A program made the translations under genes and the position numbers. This document shows, in pieces, positions 11,108-25,493 of a stretch of 64,000 bases of DNA (its first letter is position 1; the number at the start of each line of letters is the position of its first letter). Where the stretch lies: the NCBI RefSeq assembly GCF_042453785.1, contig NC_091670.1, positions 35,909,501-35,973,500 of the forward strand, read 5' to 3'. A model generated the notes under the pieces. That model was not told the DNA's origin. It did no database searches and saw only the letters and a list, made by a program, of their open reading frames with translations. Source of the stretch: Malus domestica (Eukaryota; Streptophyta; Magnoliopsida; Rosales; Rosaceae).

Positions 11108-12713
11108 TGTTTCCTTTACTTTTTGTTAACGCTTTAAAGATGAACAAAAATATGATGTTACTATGTGAAAAATATGATTAATTTTAGACTTGCTTATCAT
11201 GACTTTGTTGTTATATAATTGTGGCTCCACCATTGCTACCCATGCTCCAGATCAGTGATAAGACCGAGATTACTTATTCTTCATTGCCTAGAAATAGGAC
11301 CAAAAGCCTTCAAGTTTGGGACTTTCGTCAAATTCAATCACTACAATTATACAGACATTTGAGTGATTCTTCAATCAACCCAACTGCTCTCTAGCACAAA
11401 CCCAATTGCTTAGCAAAACCTCGAACTCTTCAGCTACAATCTCAAAACCTTCATTCAATGCACACATTGCCTATGATCCCTAAGATATAATTATAACTTT
11501 GTTACTCAGTGGTACAATTTGGTTGACGTACAATTCCAACCACCCCTGAATTCCTGTCAAAGGCAAATGTTCATTAATTAGTCCAGTTTGATACTAGTGA
11601 TCTCGGTGGACTCTTCTAGCATTATCTCGCCCATCATGGCCGGTATCTTGTTACAATAGTACTGTTTTCTTTACAGTTTTAGTCTATTTACGTTTCAAGT
11701 CTTGTAGTTCGGCTCATCAGCCTAGATTTCAGGTTGCAAGTCAACCCTGAATTCTAAGCCCGTGTTCACTCAAAAAGCCAAAAACAAAAAAAGAATTTAA
11801 CAAAACCAACGTGCCACTCGGTGCAAAATCTTTTGGTGATGAAGTTAGTTTTACACACAACCCCTCACACACACTCAAATACAATCCCTTTGTTGGCAAC
11901 CTCCAAAAGTGGCACACCTATTTTCTCTTTCTCTCGAGTCATCTCGTGGTACTAAGACCGAAAGCAACATTCGGTGCAAATACGTGTTAAATCCATTGCA
12001 GACTCTATCCAAATTTTCACACCAGCACGGTCAAAAGTGATTAATCGATGAGTGTCTCATCATCAAATTAATAATAAGAACTGAACTTTAGGAGCACTGT
12101 GGACCTTAGTTACAATAAATTATATCACTACCTTCTCTACTACGCACTCATCGTCTTTAATTAAAGTGTTAAAACACTCTGTCATGGCATCTCCTGGATC
12201 CTAGCAAACCCACGAATCTCGCCTCTAAACAATAGATTTGGTAGTTACATGTCTAAAGATGTCTTCAGTTAAATCCAGACGTGGCCAATATTTTATGCTA
12301 TATATAATTCTAGTCGAATTAACACAACTAATTTAAAACTTTATAAAGATAATCACATGGGGTTCCTTCTTTACATTCTGTGTGGACTTGAACAAACTAA
12401 TTAAGAAAATTAATTGTCATGAGTTCTTTGGCTCCTTAAACCCTTGATGAGTGTCCAAAATCTGTACTTTCCTATTCTATGCTAATATTGTTTTTTATGC
12501 CCGTCTATTTACTTTTCCACACTTAAACTTGAGCACAATATTATTTTTAGAAAATACTTGATTCTTAAATGTAAAGAGTCATTCTTTTTTGTAAATAAAA
12601 TAAGAATTTTATATGTATATATGAAATTTTCTTATCAAACTGTAGATGAGTTAAAAGCGCTATATTAGCACAAAAACTAAGTACAAACTAGAGGATTTAA
12701 TGCATTATTTGAT

Positions 12714-12900
12714 TTTTCTCTTAAAAATAGGAGTAGCAGATGACTTTGTCACGACAATTCATTATTTTGGGAACGGAGAAGACTAAGAAAGGCATTTCAG
12801 CATCCCATGACGATCATCGTGTGATTCACTAGTATCAAGAATCGAACCCAGGATGTTAGGCCTGGAATTTGTTCCGACCATTGGAGCACCATGTGGTTGT
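12714..12900 (-). mobile_element. tRNA-derived SINE with 18-bp target duplication
   Basis: A 187-bp insert is flanked by TTTAATGCATTATTTGAT (12696-12713) and its near-perfect copy at 12901-12918. Copy A of the duplication (about 3735-3752) has a single copy and no insert. On the minus strand the insert starts near a pol III A-box-like TGGTGCTCCAATGG, has a B-box-like GGTTCGATTCT, and ends in an A-rich AAGAGAAAAA tail. This is the structure of a plant SINE. Confidence 0.75.
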
Positions 12901-13572
12901 TTTAATTCATTATTTGATGGTTATACGACAACATGGGCAGTAATAAAACAACTAATTTTGGAAAGGGTTGCTCTAAGAATTGGAAAAAAAATAAGGAAAA
13001 ATTTAGAAACTAGTTATTGTCCATACTCATAATTCACCTAATGACTAAATTAATTAGTCATCACCATTACCAAATTCCCTTCTAGCATGACGTGCCTTAA
13101 CATTGTCCTTGGTGGAACTGTATACTTTTCCAATAACAACCCACCAAGTATATTCCCACTGTACACATGCGAACTAAACTAGTGGCCATAGTTAAAAAGA
13201 ATAAAACACTTGCTCCTAATCTGTACATCTGTTATAATATTTGTAAAGCACTGACCAGTAAGAGGAGTGGAAAATGGTACAGATATTAACCCAATTGAAG
13301 TGGCAGATATATGAATATGTATGCTCACTGTTGGGATGTTTACCAATATTTCAGTCCCATTGCAGACAAAGCAATATGTTGGGTGAGTGATATAAGACTT
13401 ATAAGTTGCTTTATTTGACATTTGCAGATTAAGTGGCTTTCTTAAGACCCTCCGTTGTCTATGGAATCAATATATTAATATCTTAAGGAGTCGATTTATC
13501 TTTTGAAATCCAAAACCTTAAAAGTTGAATGGTCTTTGCGTATTAAGCGGCATGATTTTACTGCAGAGGACT

Positions 13573-13985
13573 TGATGCGGGAGCCAAGGCTAAAAAAAAA
13601 AAAAAAAAAAAAAAAATTGAAAACTTCTTGTTGGCTTTGGAAATTCAAATAATAAAGGTATTGTAATTTACTTTAATGACATAGGAACTTGTTAAGTCAT
13701 TTTTAGAGAGTTTCTTAGGAAGTTGTGGTCTATTTATGCTTCTTTATCTTTAGTTCCTTTAAATATTGATGTATTAGAAGCCATTGCTAGACTTGAATGA
13801 ATTAAAATATATTTTGCTTTGTTCAATTAAAGTGAGTGATTTTTCATTCCCCAATCAAGCATTTGGATTGGTCATGTGAGCGAATCCACGATTAGTGACA
13901 TGAGCTAACTCTGTTGCCCCTGGTTGAGCGAATCCCAGGTTATCTATTCCCCTCTCCTCGATACCGTTAGTTCTATCCTGCATCA
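13573..13985 (+). repeat. 5' LTR of the 1.6-kb element
   Basis: 413 bp. It contains a 25-base poly(A) run near 13592-13616. Confidence 0.82.
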
Positions 13986-14015
13986 AGTGACATCATAGTA
14001 GGTTTTCCACTACAG

Positions 14016-14537
14016 TTGAAGATCATGCCTATGATTATCAATCCGTTTCAAGATCACATCGTTGAAGAGATTAGTTTCGTCGATTGGAATTCACCACCAA
14101 TTTACGATGACTACGTTGATGAAGACGAAGCCAATAATCATTTTGTGAATGAAGTTAATGACAACAAGCCTTCCATGCATCAGATGGTAAGCTGTTACTG
14201 CTATTCATCTTTTGGATGCTACAAGGATCTTTCAAAGTACTCCAAGCATGATGCAAATGGAGATGCTTCAAACCTACAAGGAATGGATGATGGCAAAGTG
14301 CTACTGATGTCCCAAATGAATTTTGAAAAGAATTTCAAACAGTCTACAGTTTTTGTGACTTCAACATGGATGGAACAAGGCAGTGTCCCTCCTTCCTCAA
14401 GCCCATCAGTGATGCTTAAAGAGGCCACTCATGTGATAACTTGCGGTTATGAAGACAACTTAATGGGGTTTAGAGATAGGTTGGATTTACATATTTATCA
14501 CAGAGAACAATCTAAGGGGTTTCAAGATGCATTCTAG
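14016..14537 (+). CDS. Unidentified 173-residue ORF inside the non-autonomous LTR element
   Basis: The frame has 173 codons between the two LTRs. The N-terminal part is acidic with SFVDWNSPPIYDDYVDEDE, which resembles the low-complexity linker between Gag and protease in some gypsy elements. The rest has no recognised domain, zinc knuckle, protease or polymerase motif. It is probably a scrap of retroelement coding sequence rather than a host gene. Whether it is still translated cannot be judged from the sequence. Confidence 0.4.
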   Translation: MKIMPMIINPFQDHIVEEISFVDWNSPPIYDDYVDEDEANNHFVNEVNDNKPSMHQMVSCYCYSSFGCYKDLSKYSKHDANGDASNLQGMDDGKVLLMSQMNFEKNFKQSTVFVTSTWMEQGSVPPSSSPSVMLKEATHVITCGYEDNLMGFRDRLDLHIYHREQSKGFQDAF

Positions 14538-14761
14538 TAGTTGGATGTCATTTTCAATCAAAAAGAAGGAACCAGGGCCTACAACGTTTGAAAGAATGGG
14601 GAAATGGTCATTTCATGAATATTTTGTGGCTTGGAACACTTTGATCGCCGTGAACTTCATTTTACTATTGTGGCTGTTGTGGAATAATATGCTAGGTCAT
14701 CCCAAAGATCAAGGAAGACAAACTGAAACTCGAGGACGAGTTTTCTTCGAGAAGGGGAGAA

Positions 14762-15165
14762 TGATGCGGTAGCCAAGGCTTAAAAAAAAAAACAAATTGA
14801 AAACTTCTCGTTGGCATTGGAAATTCAAATAATAAAAGCATTGTAATTTACTTTAATGATATAGGAACTTGTTAAGTTATTTTTAGAGAGTTTCTTAGGA
14901 AGTTGTGGTCTATTTATGCTTCTTTATCTTTAGTTCCTTTAAATATTGATGTATTAGAAGCCATTGCTAGACTTGAATGAATTGAAATATATTTTGCTTT
15001 GTGTAATTGAAATGAGTGATTTCTCCTTCCCCAATCAAGCATTTGGCTTGGTCGTGTGAGCGAATCCACAATTAGCAACATGAGCTAGCTTCGTTGTCCC
15101 TGGTTGAGCGAATCCCAGGTTATCTATTCCCCTCTCCTTGATACCCTTGGTTCTGTCCTGCATCA
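14762..15165 (+). repeat. 3' LTR of the 1.6-kb element
   Basis: 404 bp, preceded by a polypurine tract at 14749-14761. Confidence 0.82.
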
Positions 15166-16327
15166 TGACTGACAACAAAAAAAATGCTCCCACTATTTAG
15201 AATAAATTATTAGCTAGAGATGACCGTATCATATAACACATGACATGCTCAAGTAACATTGAGCATTCATAAAAATTAAAAAACCCGAATAATGAATTCA
15301 ACGTGCATAAATAATCATTCATCTTTTTCACTTCTTGAGTATGAACGTCTAAAATAATTGTGGAGTTCAGAATGACATTTCGGGCAACTCATGTTTTTCT
15401 TTGTTCCTAAGTACAAATAACTTTTGGCTTCCTTTTAAGACTAGATTCATCAGAGTTTGTTGAATTTAACTCTCTTTTTTGTTTCCTCGACTTGTAAGTT
15501 GTAAAGTCTAATGTTAATTGATCCATACACAACACGAAGTCAGTCTAGTGCTCTTATGATTTTATAGTAACTTTTTGGAAAAAATGTCGGCAATGACTTT
15601 ACTTAACCTTTCCTCTTGGTTTAATATATACAGTATATTGACCGAAAACGAGATATGAATATGCAAGGCTTTGTACAACTTGTTATTGTATCTTTTTCAT
15701 AGTAAATGTCAAGAGTAATTCCAACGATTTTTTTTTAGAAAATCTCGATGGTACTAAGAAAAAAAAAAGTTTAAGATGATTTACAAGTGAGTTAAGCACA
15801 TATTAGAACAATATTATAAAAGAAAAATATGACTTGATATGTATTTAGATGGCTTACCAACCACAAACTAACAAAGAAGCTAAACTGGATCAAATAAGCA
15901 ACATTAAGAGTAAAAGCAAAGCGGTGCCTCTAGCTTCAAGTCATAGTTATGTTCAATATAATCCGAGAAGCACATCTGGTCAAAAAGGAATTAAAGAGGG
16001 GAGGAGAAAGAAGCTATATATTTATTTCGTGCAAGTATAATATTATTTACAAAGTTTGACACTTGTCAACATCTCTGCATCGTGAAAACGAATTAGCATA
16101 ATTTTTACATGCATTTTGAAATATACCACCATTAATCTAACATATATATAAAACACAATCTCTCTTTTTAAAACCAAAGTCTTCCTTTCCCAAAGTTCAA
16201 GATACTTTGTTCACGTTAAAGTAAATAAAATAACACTGTTTGGGAATCATTACAAAGGACCATTTTTATCTCATTATACTGAGAAATGATAAACACAGTT
16301 TATGGTTCTTTGATACACCTTTTTTTT
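15166..16327. other. Intergenic, no gene recognised
   Basis: AT-rich. The 63-codon frame at 15849-16040 has no family motif and I do not call it. Confidence 0.5.
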
Positions 16328-16526
16328 GGAAAGAGATATTCTCCTGATATCTTCTACTAAAGTTCACAGATCAAGTAATTCGGACCATTGAAATTTAATC
16401 CAATAATTAAAAATGGGGATCTCTTTTAAAAATTATAATAATTTTAACCGTTAGATCAAATTTCAAATACCTGGATCACTTGATTCATAGGCTTTGGTGG
16501 AGGAGATCCGGAGAGGATCTCTTTCC
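16328..16526. mobile_element. 199-bp MITE with about 26-bp terminal inverted repeats
   Basis: The left end GGAAAGAGATATTCTCC matches the inverted right end (GGAAAGAGATCCTCTCC read on the minus strand). The ends lie in T runs, so a target duplication cannot be read. The inner part (TTAACCGTTAGATCAAATTTCAA) recurs at 24640-24825. Confidence 0.65.
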
Positions 16527-18424
16527 TTTTTTTTTTTTACTATCATATTGAATAAATTAATCAAAATTAATGGACAATTTAAAATAAAAAAATTAATGGA
16601 CAAGATTAAACACTGTGTGAGAGGTTCAAAACGTGTGTTATCAATTTCCTTAGTATTTTGACATGGCCTAATCAAATTCTAGTATTCTTTTTCTCATAAA
16701 AATTGTCTGAAATTAGAGGTTAACGCAGGGTGCAGGAAGAAATCGTTTAAGTTTAGGTTAGGTCAATAGTTTGTTTCCCTAAATTGTAATTTACAAAACA
16801 TCTCAAATTACTATAAGGACTAGTTTACATTCACCTCTCCAAAACTCAACAGTATTTTACATTGAAAGTAATTTTCGTACTCTTTTATTCTCTTCCTAAA
16901 TAATTTTAGGGAAATTTTATTCGAACCCATGTAACATTTTTTTACACCAAATTTAAATTTAAATTGTTAATTGTCTATTGTATCTTATTGCATAATTACT
17001 ATGTACAAAATGAAATTAATAATAAAACTCAAATTCATCAATAAACAAATTAAACCCTACCATCACTTCTGGTTTATCCTAGGTTCATTCTGGCTAAAAC
17101 CTTAATATGTCTTGTAGAGAAAAACAAGTTTTTTTTATTGATGAATAGTGATTTTGAAGTTTTGAATCCTCCAACTAAGGTATTGACTCAATTTATTGTT
17201 CGTTTTATTTCAATTTTTTTTAAGTTTAGAAGATGAGTATTTGGGTTTCAATTTTTTTCATCAATCCCAAATGGTTTGTTAAACTTTCTGCAGTTGGAAA
17301 TTATGAGGAAAAACTTCTTACCAATGTTCTTAGTTTATAAACTTCCTTGCTTGTTGATAAATATAAGGGGATGAATTGTTTGATTTGTTGCTTATGCACA
17401 TCAGTAGAAAGAAAAAAGGCAAATGTATGAGTTTGGTAGTAGAAAGAAAAAAAAAAGTAGCCATGGAAATGCTAGTGGGAAGAGGGGTGAGCAAGGACGA
17501 CTATTTTAAAAAAAAAAATTCAATTACAGATGTTATTTGGGTTTAAAGATAGATTAACTCTTTAATAAAAAAATAATATGAGTGAAGATAATAAGTTATG
17601 TATAGAAAGATGTTATATGGGTTTAAATAAATTTTTTCATAATTTTATTAAATTAAAAGAGAATCAACTAACCTAAATAAGACAGTAAATGCAAAACGAG
17701 AAAACAAGAGTAAGAGTATGAAAATCATTATTTTTCATAGCCTCAATTTCAGGTAGGTACAGTTAAGAATGAAATATCCTGGCTGATAAGGATTTAAATA
17801 TAAAAATGTTAGTTATAGTCTAAACTATAACACGAGCGCAATAGCAGCTGAATTGAGGGCCACGATAGTTAATTATGGGCATGTCATTGTCCAATTGGTT
17901 ATGCATTACTTTCTCTAGACGAGGCGTGGTGGTGACACAATAGTCAAATTGAGAATCTAGAAATGTGAAAGTTGATGTGATGTTATGTTATGTTATGCCA
18001 GCATTGTTGCTACGCTTTACTTTCCTTCCTTTCTCGTGTCTTTTAATTTGACCCAAATATATGACAGACAAATGATAAACACATTATTTCTAACTTCTTA
18101 CATGATTTTGTTCAATTCTAACCGTTATTTTCGTTTTATTTTTTTAATTGGTTTTGAGAAGGTCATATCTGGCGATTAGGATCGAGCTTCACGGGATGTT
18201 TGTTTTTTATCTTTCCTCATCCACTTCTATCTTTTGTATGCCATGAAGTTATCCCTATCCAAACTAGCCGATGAGCATATATTTTGTGTATGTGAACAAT
18301 TTTATTTATTTTTTTATTTTTTTATAAATGAGTGTGATTAGTTTTTAAAATTTTTAAAAGAGTATGAAAAAATGATGGTGAAACAATTTCTCTTAATAAG
18401 TGCATATTTTATCTTAATATTACA
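16527..18424. other. Intergenic, no gene recognised
   Basis: AT-rich with many homopolymer runs. I see no coding frame or structured element. Confidence 0.5.
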
Positions 18425-18591
18425 TAATTACTGTTTTGTCATCCTTATGTAAATATTGTGTATCAAAAGTGAGGGTAAAATAAGAAAAATGGGGATATGA
18501 TTGTTATTTTCTCAAAAGATACAAAATTACTATTTTGCCCTTATTATGTAAGTATTGTGTATTAAAAGTGAGGGCAAAATAGAAAAAAAAT
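18425..18591. repeat. Imperfect direct repeat, about 66 bp, two copies
   Basis: Copies lie at about 18425-18491 and 18525-18591. Both contain TGTAA-TATTGTGTAT-AAAAGTGAGGG-AAAATA. Confidence 0.7.
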
Positions 18592-18954
18592 GAACAAAAA
18601 ATTGACAATGATGGTTTTCTTAATAATAATATAGATTCTAAAGAATTAATGCATTAATTATCAGATAATCAACAATGATTAAGCTTTATGACTATGGCAA
18701 AGGGGGTTGCAGTAAAGTCAACTGAGTCTTGTGGCTCGTGTATATCATATTTGAGTTGTCAAGATTAGGAGTAGGCACGTTAGTGGGTTTATCAACAAAC
18801 TCAACCAAAATTTGTTTAGTTGGGTTGGGTTATAAACTTGAAAATTTTACTTTCGAGTAAAAACTCAATCATCCGTTCAATAGGTGAACTGAGTTGGGTC
18901 GAAATATTCTTGATCCAATAGAAATCGACATACCATAATATTTAGTAGCGCTGT

Positions 18955-19182
18955 TACATGCCCACCAACCAAAAATAACCCTTCTCTCAAAATGCAATCC
19001 CTACTAGCCTTTTTTGACGAAAATACTCTTTATCGACACATTATTTATACATTATTGATGCAATATTGGTAGACTACTAATAAAAAATTGAGGGTACTTT
19101 TGTGAAAGAAGGCAGGGTACTTTTGTGAAAGAAGGCTAGTAGAGATTGCGTTTTGAGATGAGGGCTAATTTGGTAGGTGTAT
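18955..19182. mobile_element. Foldback MITE, about 228 bp
   Basis: Terminal inverted repeats of about 55 bp: the left arm has CTCAAAATGCAATCCCTACTAGCC and the right arm is its near complement. The loop carries a short direct repeat of GGGTACTTTTGTGAAAGAAGG (19094-19135). No transposase frame is present. Confidence 0.65.
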
Positions 19183-20876
19183 TTGTCAAAGGACTAGTAA
19201 GCCCAATTTTCCTTTTAAATATTATTGGCTACAATACTTGCATGTATTAATACAATAATTAATGACTGTCAGATATATTCATGTGAATAATATGTATTTA
19301 ACACAATCATTATCTACCAGTTGAGATGGTGATTATATTAAACACATGTAAATATTGTAGCAAAATATGTATATTACATGTAAATATACATAAAATCTAA
19401 TTGTTATTACACTTGTTTTTTTTTATAATTTATTTTAATAACGAAATTTAAATATTAAGTAATAGATAGTGATTGTACAACACAAATTTATATGATTTAA
19501 TATGATTTTTTTTGTAGATTATTTGTCACTCATGCTCACTTTAGGGATAAGAAAGAAAGTAAATAATCTCAATCATAGTACCCACCCAAGCCAACCCGCC
19601 TTAAGATGGCTTAGCACTACATGAAAACATAGATTCTGTGAAATTGGCTCTATATGTGACCCTGCTTTCCTCATACATTCCCAACTAGAATTCTATACAT
19701 GAACCAATATGTGACGTTTTGGGTGTCACTTATTCTTGGAACGCGTAGTGGGTTGGTTTGCCCATTTTTGTGTGGAAATAGATTTCAATAATGTCAACCT
19801 GAGCCTATTGAATTCGCCAATGAGTTGAAGTCTAACCTGACCAATCCACTAAATATCCATCCCTAGTCAAGATTATTATCTTAAATTTTTGGTCTTTTTT
19901 TTTTTGAATTGTTATTGACATTATAAAAATCTAATTATGCACTTCTCATAAGAGTATTTTTTTTTCTTTCAAAAAATTAAAAGTTTGGAGTGCACAACTA
20001 AATATTTGAAGTGTAAATAAAAATTTCATTTTTTTTTATAAACAATAACATTAGTAGGTTAAATTGTTAGTTGTTAGAGGAGAGGAGGAGATGGAGATGG
20101 AGATGAAGATCAGACTGAGCGCTAAGATGCATAAATATATTGCTTTCCATCATTACGGTAAAGCGCCCATTGCAATTCCCTTTTTTTTTTTCTAATACAA
20201 TAATATATGTATACCAAGAAAATATAGTTTAAGGGTCTACCATAGTTTTAAGTGGCAAGTCGACGACAAACCTATTTTAAGTAACGATTTTTTAGTTCGA
20301 AACCGAAGCTCTACTATTTTATATAGCAAATTCAAGAAAAATAATTCTCTGTATAAAATATGTATTTTAAAAACTTGAACTTTTGGATATGAAATATTGA
20401 TAAAGAAAAAAAAACTGATCAAATATATTGCACGTTCCTTTTGCCCAGAAAAATGAATTTTCTGATTCGGAACCATTTACAATGTACAGGGGAACTTGAA
20501 TTTAAAGCAAGAACATGATAAAACCGTGTCTGGATGCTCAAAACATTAATTGTAAAGGAACATGAATTAAAAGAAATGGTAGATCAAAGATGTTGACTAC
20601 TGCTGAATTGGTCCATACTCCACACTCTTCACACACTTGAAGAACAATATGAGTACATACGAGATAAAAAATATGTATTTATTTATTGAAATCTTATATA
20701 TAAAATAATTATATATGACGATGTGACAGTTATAATTTGTTTATAAAATAAGCAGAAAAATTATACCACATTATCTATTCGGCAACAATCATCCATAATA
20801 ATTTTTTCGTGCCAACGCCACATGACGTTTGCATTAGCTCAAGAGGACGTTGTGGTGTCAATGAGAGAATCGTGCT
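19183..20876. other. Intergenic, upstream of BBE-like gene 2
   Basis: No gene seen. Around 18770 and 19865 two distant inverted segments resembling TAGGG-TGG could be ends of a decayed hAT-like element, but support is weak. A TTGACT W-box-like motif lies at about 20594-20599. Confidence 0.4.
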
Positions 20877-20885
20877 TCTATAAAG
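20877..20885 (+). promoter_or_regulatory. TATA box of BBE-like gene 2
   Basis: TCTATAAAG lies 68-76 bases before the ATG at 20953. Confidence 0.55.
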
Positions 20886-20937
20886 CAACACACACCATCA
20901 TCCACTTTCCCAACACCACACCAAGCGAATACCTTAA

Positions 20938-23083
<2,146 letters not shown>

Positions 23084-24045
23084 ATTATGGTGTTTGCAGC
23101 ATGGTAAGTAAGGATTTGTTTGGTTTGATAAGTGTGCTTTGTTGAAGGGACTACTTAGCCAATTATACTTGGTATAGTGATTTTCACATCCCCGGTTTCT
23201 CTATTGCACTCATCTCTTTGCTTCCGCCTCTAGTTATTTTTTAATTTATTCGATCTAAAAACAAAGAGAGAAATGCATAGGAGAAAAAGAAAGTGCGAAA
23301 ATCATCTACCATTTTATATAGACTAGAATAAAGTCATCAAAGAAGTATCTTGGTCTCGTCATCCAACTGTTGTAGAAAAGTGATGTTAATGTAACTGATA
23401 TGAGGGTTGCAATAATGTGTTTGTAGAAGATAATTGAAATAAAAGTTTCTTTTTATTTCATTATTTAATTTATAAAATAAGGTTAACATACTACCACCTA
23501 ATCTTTCAGAAACTACCAAAATTCGAAATCATATAACTGTTTAAATAAAATAGAAGCTTGAAATTCAAAATTTCAAAGTAATCCGAGTTATTATAGCCGA
23601 ACAGCCCACTTCATGGGTTATATTTCAACAACCCAACTGATTTTTAGTCTCACTTTACATCTTAAATTGAATCTATCTTATTTTGTCTCTTGAAAGTGTA
23701 AAAATTGAGCGATTTCACTTCATTTCTATCAATTCTGACTCATGACTTTTAAATGAAAGGGCAGTATGGATATTTCAAACCATGCTAGTTGAGATGAGCC
23801 ATTATGGTTGGCTATGTATGAAATTTTCAGACTGCCCTAAACCTCTAAAACTACCAAATCTTTGCCGCTGCATACATAAATAGAGTGACTTAACTCGATT
23901 TTGGCAGTTTTAAGAGGTAAATGAGGTAAATCCAATTTCAAAAATAAAGTATAATTAAAAAACAGTTTCAGACCGCGAATCAATACAAGCCTAAGAAAAA
24001 CTACAAAGAAGTTTCCTCGGTTGGAAGTCTAGAGCCTGAGAACTG
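23084..24045. other. 3' flank and intergenic, no gene
   Basis: The 3' flank of gene 2 is followed by AT-rich sequence. I see no other feature. Confidence 0.5.
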
Positions 24046-24260
24046 CAACAACAACAACAAAACATTTTCCTACTAAGTGGGGGTCGGCTATATGAATCTT
24101 AGAACGTCATTGCTCTCGGTTCTGTGTCATGTCCTTCGTTTGATCCAAGTACTCTAAGTCTTTTCTTAGGGTCTCTTCCAAAGTTTTCCTAGGTCCTCCT
24201 TTACCCCTTCGGCCCTGAACCTCTATCCCGTAGTCATATCTTCGAACCGGAGCGTCAGTA
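24046..24260 (-). mobile_element. RTE-type LINE 3' fragment (minus strand)
   Basis: Starts with (CAA)n and ACTAAGTGGGGGTCGGCTATATGAAT. The reverse complement matches the last about 200 bases of the LINE at 53340-53980, including the region encoding the end of its protein. It is 5'-truncated and frame-shifted. Confidence 0.75.
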
Positions 24261-24391
24261 AATAAAATAATTAAGCTGGAGGAATTAGCCTAATTTGATT
24301 GCCCAAGATTTATCTTTTGACTAAACCCATAAGGCTGGAAAACGAGGCAGGCCTAATCATGCATATATTGGGATATTTTGTGGTGGAAAAT

Positions 24392-24612
24392 GGAAAAGGA
24401 TCCTCGCTTGATTCTTTTCCTGGGGATTCGGGGGATATTGTAATCATGTCCATTCATTGTACATCGTGTGGTTAGAAATCATTTAAAATTTAAATTTAAA
24501 ATTAAATATAAATAGTACCTAACGAAAACTGACCGCACAATGTACGATGAACGGACACAATTACAAGATCCTCGGGATCCCCAAGAAAAGGATCCAGCGA
24601 GGATCCTTTTCT
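24392..24612. mobile_element. 221-bp Mutator-type MITE with 9-bp target duplication
   Basis: Almost palindromic: the left arm GGAAAAGGATCCTCGC is mirrored by the right arm ending GCGAGGATCCTTTTC. It is flanked by GTGGAAAAT at 24383-24391 and 24613-24621. The 9-bp duplication and long inverted repeats fit the Mutator superfamily. There is no coding capacity. Confidence 0.72.
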
Positions 24613-24639
24613 GTGGAAAATGAGTGTCAGATATATTAA

Positions 24640-24825
24640 AGTATATGATTCCGAAAATGATCAAGCGATCTGAACCTTTGAAATTTGATTCAACGACTAA
24701 AAACAAGAGCCATCTTTAAAAGTTATAATAACTTTAACCGTTAGATCAAATTTCAAGGGTCTGGATCACTTGATTCGGTGGCCTTGATGGAAGAGATTCG
24801 GAGAGGATCTATTTCCTTTCATTCC
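24640..24825. repeat. Copy of the 16328-16526 MITE family, left end missing
   Basis: Shares AACTTTAACCGTTAGATCAAATTTCAA, GGATCACTTGATTC and the right terminal repeat GATTCGGAGAGGATCTATTTCC with the MITE at 16328. The left terminal repeat is not recognisable. Confidence 0.55.
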
Positions 24826-25012
24826 ATATTAGTGTTGAGTCATTGAGTCATTGACCAAGATGACCTATAATTTTTTTTATAGATTCGAATTAAATACTAA
24901 ATTGTCATTAGATAAATGGATTCTCGAAATCATAATTTGTTAGAAAACGGGCTAAACAAACATGCATGTGGGAAAGTATACAATAATTGAACCCCAAAAT
25001 TATGAGTTATTA

Positions 25013-25493
25013 GACCATCTCCAAAGAAGTTGTCAAATTTTAAATATAAAATTTAAATTTTGACAGCTTATGTGGCACTTTGACATCTTTTAAAGTTTTA
25101 TTCTCCAACCAATATGTCAAATTAAATTATTATTTTATAAAATAAATTATTAAATTAATTAAAATTTAATAAAGGACATTTAAAGTTTAATCAGTAATCT
25201 GTTCACTTTCCTTGATTGAAAAGAAGAAAAAAAATAGGATAATTGTATCAGTCAACTCAACATTAATTATAATAAATGATTAACCTAAGTAAAAATTAAT
25301 AAAATACATTTAATAATTAATAAAAAAAACATTTGAAGCTGCTGTCAAATTTGACAGCAACCTTTTTACCTTTTTGCTGCCAATTCATGTCATCGCCACA
25401 TAGGATTTGGCACTTTGGTTGGAAAATATTAGTGTGGTTTTTTTTACTATTATAGTTGATGTGTACGTTTTGACATCTCTTTTGGAGATGCTC
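25013..25493. mobile_element. 481-bp MITE with TTA target duplication (PIF/Harbinger-like)
   Basis: The ends read GACCATCTCCAAA and, inverted, GAGCATCTCCAAA. TTA flanks the element at 25010-25012 and 25494-25496. The GAGCATCTCCAA terminus and 3-bp TTA duplication fit Tourist/PIF-Harbinger MITEs. It ends 309 bases upstream of the start codon of BBE-like gene 3, within its likely promoter. Confidence 0.68.

Larger units (their letters stand above)
6611..13444 (+). repeat. Segmental duplication, copy B (downstream of BBE-like gene 1)
   Basis: This is the second copy of the block at 345-4121. It is lengthened by about 4.4 kb of mobile elements between 7200 and 11567 and by a SINE at 12714. Copy A leads into a BBE-like gene, but no such gene follows copy B. 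The sequence after 13444 runs within 130 bases into an LTR element. No gene is seen in the copy itself. Confidence 0.8.
13573..15165 (+). mobile_element. 1.6-kb non-autonomous LTR retrotransposon
   Basis: Direct LTRs lie at 13573-13985 and 14762-15165 (413 and 404 bp; TGATGCGG...CTGCATCA). The length difference is mostly a poly(A) run of about 25 in the 5' copy. Flanks GGACT and TGACT give a 4-of-5 match as target duplication. A purine tract GAGAAGGGGAGAA abuts the 3' LTR. The interior has one open frame (14016-14537), and the last interior bases resemble the end of a gypsy pol reading frame. Almost all of gag and pol is missing, so it depends on a partner element. LTR divergence is visibly higher than in the two copia elements of the array, so it is older. 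Confidence 0.8.

Noticed and set aside
18770-19870. A 1.1-kb hAT-like element enclosing the foldback MITE
   Set aside because: The proposed ends match only loosely and no 8-bp duplication is seen.
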